Source: Pseudolysobacter sp.
GTDB lineage: Bacteria; Pseudomonadota; Gammaproteobacteria; Xanthomonadales; Rhodanobacteraceae
Length of the DNA: 17,398 nucleotides
Direction of reading: 5' to 3'
Assembly: GCA_025351985.1 (NCBI GenBank)
Contig: JANXUW010000411.1
Coordinates: 1 to 17,398 of the forward strand
Shown here one piece after another: positions 1 to 7,127 of the stretch; positions within the stretch are counted from its first letter, which is position 1, and each line of letters begins with the position of its first letter. The notes under the pieces are model-generated. The model was not told the origin of the DNA. It saw only the letters and a list, made by a program, of their open reading frames with translations, and made no database searches. The translations under genes were made by a program, and so were the position numbers.

Positions 1-765
1 TGTAATCGGTGAACACCGGTGAGGAACCGTCACTGCCGCGCGTGCTCGGATGGCAGATAGACATTTGCCCTTGTCAGGCCGATTGAACAGCGAAAATCCC
101 CGCAACTCCTGCGCCGAAAGTTTCACTTTTCCGGCCAGGAAATAATCGTATTTGGAATCGAACGGATGAAAGCCCGGATCGCTCATCTCGTATTTTTCCA
201 GCGCAAACTGCATGCGGAAAAATGCGCCGTCGATATCGTCGAACACGTTATCGCCGAATACATGACGAAAGTCGTCGGCGTAGCTCGCACTGGCCAGGCG
301 CGTCACGGTTTCGGCATGCGTGCCGTTGGCCATTTCGTGCGGCGCCAGCAGCGGCCGCTCGGCCTGCTCCAGCAAACTGTTGGCGCGACCATCGCGATTG
401 AAACCGCCGGTGGGTGTTCCGTCGCTCTCGAAATGGAATGCGATACCGAGATTCAGATAACGCAGCGAAGGCACCGCGCGAAATCCCGGCACATCGAGAA
501 ATTCGCCGCCCGATTGAACGGCGAGCGCATTGCTCTGCGCATGTGCGTGGGCGGGATCGTGGCACGTCGCGCACGACATCTTGCCCGACGCCGACAGCGA
601 CGCGTCGAAGAAAATCGCCTTGCCGAGCGCAGCTGGTGTTGCCGGCGGCGTGGTTGATGCTGCGGCCTGCGCCAGAGTGATGCTTGCAGATGCCAGCAAA
701 AAAAACGCGAGGATATTGCGCGCGCCGCGCAACACGGGCGTGCGGTGAATTGATTTCAAATGCAT
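1..765 (-). pseudogene. Di-heme cytochrome c peroxidase / MauG family, 5' part, frameshifted at second heme motif
   Basis: Seen: from ATG at 765 the frame gives a signal peptide (hydrophobic stretch about residues 18-33, ending LAQAAA), then GKAIFFDASLSASGK and a first heme motif CATCH (Cys65, Cys68, His69). Further on come GGFNRDGRANSL and LLAPHEMAN, typical of bacterial di-heme cytochrome c peroxidases. The second heme motif is broken. Codon 235 is Cys (61-63), followed by five bases (56-60) where six are needed; shifting frame then gives CHPSTRGSDGSSPVFTDY, the expected continuation. One base is therefore missing. The gene leaves the window on the left, so the C-terminal half is not visible. 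Family knowledge: periplasmic enzymes that reduce H2O2 with electrons from small cytochromes, or MauG-like oxidases. The exact substrate cannot be told. The promoter with a Fur-like site at 865-912 suggests iron control. The family call is firm; whether the lesion is real is unknown. Confidence 0.85.
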
Positions 766-1133
766 GGATCCAGCCCCGGAGCGCAATGACGTTCTGCTTC
801 GACCGTGATCATTCGACTGCTTTTGCGGCCAATCTGAATGGATGCTCAGACTCAGCTTAGTAGTGCAAATGATAACGATTCTTATTCTAGTTGATACTAC
901 TGATGCGTTAAAAAGTTGTCAATTGGCGCGCGTTGTATTGGCCGATAAACACAAGCATTTACGCGCTCGTCGAGATCAAACCAGCGCGATGAACCCGCAG
1001 AAAAACGCCGCGAGAAAATCCATGCGGCGATTGGCTTTGAACCAAGCGCGAAGCCAAGGGTCATCTATATCCGCCGCCTCGCTCGTGGGCAGCGTGGCTT
1101 CGGCGTGATTTGTTTTGACTCGGGAGAGATCGT
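766..1133. other. Divergent intergenic region between peroxidase and signal peptidase genes
   Basis: This stretch of 368 bp separates the divergently transcribed peroxidase and signal peptidase genes. It contains the Fur-like promoter described separately. I see no convincing promoter for the rightward gene. On the minus strand, 976-1107 reads as a host-like open frame of about 43 codons ending in a hydrophobic segment (FLAAFFCGFIALV, then TGA), but no ATG, GTG or TTG start is visible at its head. The only internal ATG would give a 15-residue peptide. I do not call it a gene. Confidence 0.5.
865..912 (-). promoter_or_regulatory. Promoter with overlapping Fur-box-like palindrome for the peroxidase gene
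   Basis: On the minus strand a -35-like TTTAAC (907-912) and a -10 TAGAAT (884-889; 5 of 6 consensus matches) are separated by exactly 17 bp. Overlapping the -10 and the likely start point is AATGATAACGATTCTTATT (868-886), which resembles Fur boxes. Aligned from 865, it matches 13 of 19 positions of the GATAATGATAATCATTATC consensus. The predicted leader to the ATG at 765 is about 110 nt. Binding by Fur is inferred from the sequence match and the promoter position; the downstream gene is a heme protein, which fits. Confidence 0.5.
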
Positions 1134-1787
1134 GTGAAAAAAGAGATTGTGGACTTCGTGAAAAATTATCGCGGGATGGGTTTGTTCCTGGTACTCATGA
1201 TCGTGTTCCGCAGCTCGTTGGCCGACTGGAACACGGTGCCGTCCGGTTCGATGCAACCCACCATCGTCGAGGGCGATCGTATCCTCGTCAACAAACTCGC
1301 CTACGATCTCAAGATTCCGCTGACGCACACCAGCCTCTACGACTTCGCCGAACCGCAACGCGGCGATATCGTGATCTTCGATTCGCACGTGCTCGACATC
1401 AAGCTTGTCAAACGTCTGATCGGGTTGCCCGGCGACGTGGTAGCGTTGCGCGACAATCGGCTGATCGTGAATGGTGTCGAGGCGCAATATTCGAACATCG
1501 AGCACCTGGCCGATGGCGTCGTGGCGCAAGAAACTTCGGGCGGCGTGTCGCATCGGATCAAGCTCGCGCCGGGCGGTGTCAGTCGCTACAGCAACTACGG
1601 CCCGGTCACCGTTCCCGCCGGCGAATACTTGATGCTGGGCGACAATCGTGACAACAGCGAAGACAGCCGCTTCATCGGGTTTGTACCGCGCGCGGAAATC
1701 GTCGGCAGAACCGAGCGCGTGGTGATGTCATTCAACTATGACAACTATTATCTGCCGCGCAAGGATCGTTTTTTCCACACGCTGTGA
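1134..1787 (+). CDS. lepB: Signal peptidase I (short, single-anchor form)
   Basis: This 217-residue protein is a membrane-bound type I signal peptidase (peptidase family S26) that removes signal peptides from exported preproteins on the periplasmic face. Seen: one N-terminal membrane segment (about residues 14-29), the nucleophile box VPSGSM with Ser39, the general-base box VKRLIGLPGD with Lys93, and the GDNRDNSEDSRF box near residues 169-180. Start is GTG at 1134, chosen because GGGAGA lies 4-9 bases upstream. The protein is much shorter than E. coli LepB, which has two membrane segments, and no lepA or rnc lies next to it. This hints at an accessory peptidase rather than the housekeeping one. 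Its neighbours encode exported proteins (peroxidase, subtilase), but no operon link is visible. The enzyme call is firm; accessory status is inference. Confidence 0.95.
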   Translation: MKKEIVDFVKNYRGMGLFLVLMIVFRSSLADWNTVPSGSMQPTIVEGDRILVNKLAYDLKIPLTHTSLYDFAEPQRGDIVIFDSHVLDIKLVKRLIGLPGDVVALRDNRLIVNGVEAQYSNIEHLADGVVAQETSGGVSHRIKLAPGGVSRYSNYGPVTVPAGEYLMLGDNRDNSEDSRFIGFVPRAEIVGRTERVVMSFNYDNYYLPRKDRFFHTL

Positions 1788-1803
1788 GAAAAACCAGAGC
1801 CTC

Positions 1804-1831
1804 GCGCAATCGACTCAAGGCCAGATTGCGC
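1804..1831 (+). terminator. Stem-loop after signal peptidase gene (weak terminator candidate)
   Basis: A perfect 8-bp inverted repeat, GCGCAATC (1804-1811) and GATTGCGC (1824-1831), has a 12-nt loop and lies 16 bp after the stop codon. No T-run follows, so it is not a classical intrinsic terminator; it may only protect the 3' end or be chance. Confidence 0.3.
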
Positions 1832-2450
1832 CACAGCCCCGCCCCAACCGCATTGTCGCATGACGATTTCGGCCCCCTACTCGGCATCGCCGCTGCCGCG
1901 CTCGATCTCGTCGGGCATTTCGCAGCAAACATTTCGTGCATCGCACGTCGGCTGCTATATGCGGAGAGCGGGAGAAATCGCCTACTTGCAATCCGGCTGC
2001 TGCATCAACTCGAAGATGCACCGACATACTCCGTGGATACGAGCGCAACCCCTCCGCGACACCGGTAATGCAAATGGCATCCAGCCTGGCATCGTATCGA
2101 TACTTCTGGAAAGCCCACCACTAAAAAATCGCTGAACGCACCGCGATTGATCGAAGTTCCCCAATGCCGCCGTCATGTGCAGCCACCAGTTGCTGCGCGT
2201 GAGTGCGGGGTACAGACGACTGAGGTAAAGCGCGAGCAAAGTGCAAGTTTTCCAAGCACAGCGCGTGATTAATATTTATTAATATAACAAACCAAACATA
2301 TGTTAATACTGTTTAATTAAACGCCTTGGCATTCTACTAACAGCATCGATACCTTCAGTTGCGCTATAGTCGGGAGCCCAGTGCGAACGGCGTTATCGCA
2401 TGTGGCGAGGACAGTCATCCGACAATGGACGTTGAGAATCGAAGATCTCA

Positions 2451-2482
2451 CGGTTCAGTTTCAGCCTGAATCGTTTTTCTTT
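2451..2482 (+). terminator. Terminator-like hairpin in the leader of the subtilase gene
   Basis: CGGTTCAG (2451-2458) pairs with CTGAATCG (2466-2473) over 8 bp including one G-T pair, with a 7-nt loop, and is followed directly by TTTTTCTTT (2474-2482). It lies 32 bp before the chosen start of the subtilase. A 14-codon open frame (2425-2469, MDVENRRSHGSVSA) ends inside the right arm of the stem. The geometry suits a leader attenuator or the end of a small RNA; either role is inference. Confidence 0.45.
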
Positions 2483-2514
2483 AATGTTGTTAAAAAATGA
2501 GTTGGGAGAGCTTA

Positions 2515-5500
2515 ATGAAGTCACGTCATTTGCGGCTACGGCCGTTCGCGCTTGCTATAGCCGGCCTCGTTGCCGCCACTGGTCTTTCAGTCAATTATCC
2601 GGCCATAGCCTCCGTCGTTATCGACGAATCCGGACACGGCATTGGCGCCGACACCACGGTTGTCGATCACAACGTGGTCGCGAAGTACATCGTCCGTTTT
2701 CAAGAACTGCCACTCGCGCTTTACGATGGAAGTGTTCCTGGGCTGGCTGGTATTCCACGAACTGTGGAACCCGGTCGCCGTGCGCACGCTGACACGCAAA
2801 GCGCCCAAGCCAATTCCTACGTCAACTATTTGGCTAGCCAGCAGAGCCAGCACCTGACGGACATGAGCAAGGCATTGGGCAGAAGTGTGGCTGCCGAACA
2901 TCAGATGCGTTACGCATTGAATGCAGCGGTCGTGACTTTGACCGGTGACGAAGCAAAGAAGGTTGCACAACTGAGCAGCGTGGCGGGCGTAGAGCGTGAT
3001 GAAAACCGGCAGTTGATGACGGATATCGGACCCGGCTTTATCGGTGCCGCATCCGTATGGTGGGGCGCACACGCGGGGCAGGACACCATGTTTGCCACCA
3101 GCTTTGAGACTACCCAAGGTTATCGCGGTGAAGGCATCGTGGTGGCGGATATCGACACCGGCTACAACAGCAACAGCCCCTCGTTTGCGGGCGTGGACGA
3201 TTCAGGATTCGCTTTCACCAATCCGCTGGGCTCAGGCAATTATCTCGGCTTGTGCAATCCATCGTCTGCGCAGCAACCCTCGACCTTGTACACCGTGCCG
3301 TTCGCTGGCTGTAACGACAAGGTTATCGGCGCTTACGACTTTATCGACCCGTACCCGGCACCGATCCCGCCTGCTCCTGCAACATTTTATTCTGCAGAGG
3401 ACTACCAAGGTCACGGTAGCCATACCGCCAGCACGGCTGCCGGGAATACGCGCAATGGAACAATTGGTGCCTACTCGGCACGCATTTCCGGTGTAGCGCC
3501 TCACGCCAATATGGTTATCTATTACGCCTGCAGTGCGGCAGGCTGCCCTACCTCGGCTACCGCAGGGGCCGTAGATCAAGCGATACAGGATTCGGTCGTT
3601 GACTCGCTGAACTTCTCCATCAGCGGCGGCACCAATCCCTGGAGTGACTCAACCTCGCTGGCTTTCCTCAGCGCTGCGGATTCAGGCATTTTCATCGCCG
3701 CCGCCGCAGGCAATACCAGCACTTCCGTACCGAATCAGCTGCCCGGAACCGCCAATCATTTCGAGCCTTGGGTGACTACGGTAGCGGCTGCGAATCACAG
3801 TGGCGGACCGCTGGGATATTTCCTCACGGCTTCTGGTGCTGGTGCACCGGCACCGATCGGCATGAACACGGCGCCTAATTCTGCGCAGCCTAGTGCGGCC
3901 ATCGCCACCACGCTGACGGTAAGCCCCAACTTTGCTGCCGCCAATGACTGTGCGGCATTACCAGCTGGATCCGCTACCGGCAAATTGCTCATCATGCATT
4001 TTGTCAGCGGCCCGTGCGGAACAAACGGTTTGGCAATTGTTGCGAAGACTGCAGGCGCTGCGCAAGTATTGCTGTCAACTCCGCTAACGATTACATCAGC
4101 GCCGGCGCAGCGCAGTCAATCCCCGTATTCACCACCACAAGTGTGCAAGGCAATGCCTTGGCAGCTTTCGTGAATGCCAACGTTGGTGCCGCAGCGAATG
4201 TAAGCTATCCGGCGAACACACGCTTGCCAGTCACTGCGGACTCGCTGGCCAGCTTCAGCTTGCTCGGCCCGGCAACATTCGATGTGATCAAACCGGATGT
4301 GCAAGCGCCTGGAATAAGCATTCTTGCCGCGTTCAACAATGCCAATCCATCAGCGGCGCCAAGTGGTGCCAACACACTGGGTTTTGATGACGGTACTTCC
4401 ATGGCTACACCGCACACCACTGGAAGCGCTGCGTTGCTGCTCGGTCTACATCCAGACTGGACGCCACTCGAGGTCAAGTCGGCGTTGATGATGACGGCCA
4501 AAGAGGCAGGTCTGACAAAGGCTGATCATTCCACTCCGAGTGACTTCTATGATCGCGGCGCGGGCCGCATCCAGGACGATGTTGCAGCGAAAGCCGGCTT
4601 GGTGTTGAACGAGACCGGGCTGAATTTCATGAATGCAAACCCTGCCAAGGGCGGCGATCCGAAGACACTGAATATCGCCAGCATGCAGAACAGAAACTGC
4701 GTGACGGTGACCAGCTCTACGGCTAGCAATCCAGCGTGCACATTCTTGCGCAAGTTTCACAGCACGCAGGATCATTCCGTGACATGGACGGCAACCCTGA
4801 CTGGCGTGACTGGAACGGTGAGTCCGAGCAATATCCCGGTGGTTGCGCACGATACGGCATCCGTTCATATCACGGTGGACGCAACAGCTTACGCGTCCGA
4901 TGGCAGTGCGCACTTTGGTGAGTTGATCCTCACGCCGAGTGACACAAGCCTAACGGCATTGCATTTGCCGATCGCGGTCGGTTTGCAGCCGCCCACGATT
5001 TCGGCTGCGCCATCTCCACTCAGCGTCAGTATTCCGACGGGCTTCACCACAACCAATGCGACACTCACGGTCAGCAATATCGGTGGTCCGACGTTGAACG
5101 CGACCAACACCAATGACAATGTCGCGAGCGGCGCAGCGGTTGTTATCGATCAGCCAAGCCAGGGGAATTTTGGGTTCTACTCCAACTTCTGGTCTGACAA
5201 AGCCCACGGCGCTTTCCCCGCAGATGATTTTGTGGTGACAGTCCCCGGCAGCAACCTGTCGAAACTCTCGTTCCCGGGCTTTGTGCTGGCGGGCGGCGCG
5301 CTCTCGACCCTGACAGGCCAGAAGATTCATTTCGAGGTCTATGCAGACAATGCCGGTGTACCAAACGGCAATCCCGAGACCGTAGCTCCGAGCTTTGTCT
5401 GGAACTACGTGGCGACGATTGGAAGCACCGCAGGGTTGACGCTGACCGGCAACACGATTGCGATCAATCTCGTCACTGCGGGGGCAGCACCGAGCAATCT

Positions 5501-5921
5501 GGCTCCAGGTAAATACTGGATGGTCGTGTACAAGACCACTCCGACGTTTGGTACCGGAGCAAACGCAAACGGTTGGCTCTGGTTTGAATCGACGGCTGCC
5601 AATGGCTACAACGCGCAGAACATCGATCCTGGTTTCATATTTACAGGGGCTACCGGTAACTGGACCGACAATACCGTGGGAGGTGATTTCCCCGGCATGG
5701 CCATGCATATTGAGCAAACTGCCGCGTGCGGTGCGTCGTGGCTGACCACCTCGCCGTCAACGTTGACGCTTGCTGGCCTGACTAGCGGCGCCGTAACTGT
5801 CACGGTGAATAGCGCGCAATTCCCACCGTCAACCACCACCACAAGCGGATTCCTGTGCATTGACAGCAATGACGCGGCGCACTCGGTATACGTGGTGCCA
5901 GTGACCGCCAAACAGAACTAA
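2515..5921 (+). pseudogene. Secreted subtilisin-like serine protease (S8) with PA-type insertion, one-base frameshift near 4074
   Basis: Seen: start ATG at 2515, preceded by GGGAGAG (2504-2510), preferred over the in-frame ATG at 2497. A signal peptide of about 32 residues ends AIAS. An I9-like propeptide follows (about 60-160), then catalytic Asp214 in VADIDTGYN and His300 in GHGSHTAS. A PA-like insertion (about 450-570) precedes catalytic Ser in GTSMATPH (TCC at 4398-4400, about residue 629). A beta-rich C-terminal region runs to TAA at 5919-5921. The frame changes between 4070 and 4077: GAAQVLL is read in frame one and VNSANDYISAG in the next, so one base is missing. As written, the upstream product stops at 4173 without the serine; the downstream part lacks Asp and His. 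Intact, it would be an extracellular protease of about 1,135 residues. Codon use looks less GC-biased than in the suf genes (by eye). Family firm; substrate unknown. Confidence 0.88.
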
Positions 5922-5933
5922 CTGCGACCATCA

Positions 5934-5960
5934 ACGCAAGGTTCTTTATGAACCTTGCGT
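5934..5960 (+). repeat. Perfect 11-bp hairpin after the subtilase gene
   Basis: ACGCAAGGTTC (5934-5944) and GAACCTTGCGT (5950-5960) form a perfect stem with a 5-nt loop TTTAT, starting 12 bp after the stop codon. No T-run follows. It precedes the intrinsic terminator by 11 bp and may act as a 3'-end stabilising structure or the first of a double hairpin. Confidence 0.6.
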
Positions 5961-5971
5961 AGCAGAATCTT

Positions 5972-5999
5972 GGGGCGTGGCGACACGCCCCTTTTTTTT
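5972..5999 (+). terminator. Intrinsic terminator of the subtilase gene
   Basis: GGGGCGTG (5972-5979), loop GCGA, CACGCCCC (5984-5991), then eight T residues (5992-5999). This is a textbook Rho-independent terminator for rightward transcription. On the other strand the hairpin is not followed by T residues, so it would not obviously end the leftward suf operon. Confidence 0.93.
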
Positions 6000-6037
6000 G
6001 GTCAAATAACGTGCTGGGAACGGACCCGGATCGGGTT

Positions 6038-6571
6038 CTAAAGCAGAACTTTGCCGAGTAATTCAAAACGCAAGTCATCACGCTTGGGCAAACCGAAGCG
6101 CGCATCGCCATACGGAAATGGCTTGTAGATGCCGGTGCGTCGATAACCGCGGCGCTCGTACCAGGCGATGAGTTCGTCGCGGATGGAAATGACGGTCATC
6201 TGCATTTCGCGGCACTGCCATTCGTCGCGCGCGATGCGTTCGCCTTCGGCCAGCATCGCGCGACCGATGCCGCCGCCCTGTTCGTTCGGATTGACTGAAA
6301 ACATGCCGAAATAACAGGCCTCGCCTTGCCGCTCGATATGCGCACACGCCCGCAGCTCGCCGCTGCCGCGCGTGAGCAGCAACACACGGCTGTGCTCGTG
6401 CGCGATCAGACGCGCGACATCGGCGGCATCGGTGCGTTGTCCGTCGAGCATGTTGGCTTCGGTGGTCCAGCCCTGACGACTACTGTCGCCGCGATAGGCG
6501 GATTCGACCAGCGCGACGATGGCATCGACATCGGCAACGGCGGCATTGCGAAAACTCAAAAAGTCGTTCAC
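6038..6571 (-). CDS. GNAT-family N-acetyltransferase, last gene of the suf operon
   Basis: This 177-residue protein has the GNAT fold pattern. An N-terminal region RNAAVADVDAIVALVESAYR is followed by a central strand (FGMFSVNPNEQ) leading into the acetyl-CoA-binding motif A, EQGGGIGRAML, with the Q-x-x-G-x-G/A core. The late ELIAWYERRGYRRTG is typical of motif B. Start is taken as GTG at 6571, because it overlaps the sufU stop as GTGA (6568-6571) and lies directly before the conserved N-terminus; the frame remains open further upstream inside sufU. Stop is TAG at 6038. Family knowledge: these enzymes move acetyl from acetyl-CoA to an amine; the substrate cannot be read from sequence. Coupling to sufU suggests co-expression with iron-sulfur assembly, not necessarily a role in it. 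Confidence 0.88.
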   Translation of the reverse strand: MNDFLSFRNAAVADVDAIVALVESAYRGDSSRQGWTTEANMLDGQRTDAADVARLIAHEHSRVLLLTRGSGELRACAHIERQGEACYFGMFSVNPNEQGGGIGRAMLAEGERIARDEWQCREMQMTVISIRDELIAWYERRGYRRTGIYKPFPYGDARFGLPKRDDLRFELLGKVLL

Positions 6572-7032
6572 GGTAATGGCGATTCCGCAGTTTCGGTGGT
6601 AATGGATATTCGTATATCCCACGCTGCAAGCAACGTCGCCCACGGCAATAGAGCGCATTTTAACCGCGCCGGATAACGACGCAATTCGCTAAGCGCTTCA
6701 AGCTCGCCAAGATCGACAGCAGCGTTCGCATCGGGAGTGGCGCGCAACGATGCATCGAAACTCGCCAATAGCGTTTCGATTTGCTCGCGACGCAGACCAA
6801 TCACTCGCTCGCTCATCATCGATGCGGTCGCCGTGGTGATGGCGCAGGCTTCGCCGTTGAATGCGATATCGCGCAACACATCGTCGGCAATGCACAACTC
6901 GATATGCATATGATCGCCGCACAACGGATTATGACCGTCGGCATTGTGCGTCGCTTGCGCCAGCACGCCATGATGGCGCGGCGTGCGATGGTGATCGAGC
7001 ACGATTTGTTGATAAAGATTGGCGACGGACAT
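6568..7032 (-). CDS. sufU: SufU-type iron-sulfur assembly scaffold / sulfur relay protein
   Basis: The 154-residue product belongs to the IscU/SufU (NifU N-terminal) family. Seen: NPLCGDH with Cys38 and Asp40, GEACAITTATASMMSE with Cys63, and ARLKCALLPW with Cys126. These are the three cysteines and the aspartate that in studied SufU proteins bind zinc and accept sulfur from SufS. The spacing between Cys63 and Cys126 is long, as in SufU and unlike IscU. Role: takes persulfide from the SufS cysteine and passes it to the SufBCD complex in the cytoplasm. No SufE gene is present in the window, consistent with SufU serving as the partner. It follows sufS after a 95-bp gap and overlaps the downstream acetyltransferase start. 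The C-terminal tail after residue 135 is not conserved-looking. Confidence 0.93.
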   Translation of the reverse strand: MSVANLYQQIVLDHHRTPRHHGVLAQATHNADGHNPLCGDHMHIELCIADDVLRDIAFNGEACAITTATASMMSERVIGLRREQIETLLASFDASLRATPDANAAVDLGELEALSELRRYPARLKCALLPWATLLAAWDIRISITTETAESPLP

Positions 7033-7127
7033 GGCGCCTAGTTTATCCGCGATGCCGCGCGAAAATTCAACGGCGGCGTTTCACTGCACGGGTCCGGAAT
7101 TATCCGACCTCGCACCGACGGGCGCGA

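Larger units (their letters stand above)
1788..2514. other. Long intergenic region upstream of the subtilase
   Basis: About 730 bp without a supportable gene. Several short open frames exist on both strands, but none has a recognisable protein pattern with a good start. The stretch 2267-2322 is strikingly AT-rich (runs such as TTAATATTTATTAATAT) in otherwise GC-rich DNA. A -10-like TATAGT sits at 2365-2370 without a clear -35. The last 90 bp hold a small open frame and a terminator-like hairpin, listed separately. The region probably carries the subtilase promoter and leader RNA. Confidence 0.5.

Noticed and set aside
842..1108. Plus-strand 88-codon frame before the signal peptidase
   Set aside because: It covers the Fur-like promoter region and has no ribosome-binding site or recognisable product; the opposite strand looks more coding-like in part of it.
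1982..2239. Minus-strand 85-codon frame in the long intergenic region
   Set aside because: Starts only at TTG, has no ribosome-binding site, and its product shows no known pattern.
2370..2514. Known riboswitch in the subtilase leader
   Set aside because: No match by eye to cyclic di-GMP, cobalamin, SAM or TPP consensus cores; only a simple hairpin with a T-run is visible.
4070..4077. Programmed ribosomal frameshifting in the subtilase
   Set aside because: No slippery heptamer of the X-XXY-YYZ type and no clear stimulating hairpin is seen directly downstream; a simple one-base deletion explains it.
4950..5717. 255-codon minus-strand frame inside the subtilase
   Set aside because: The plus strand is coherent secreted-protein sequence here; the antisense product has no recognisable features.
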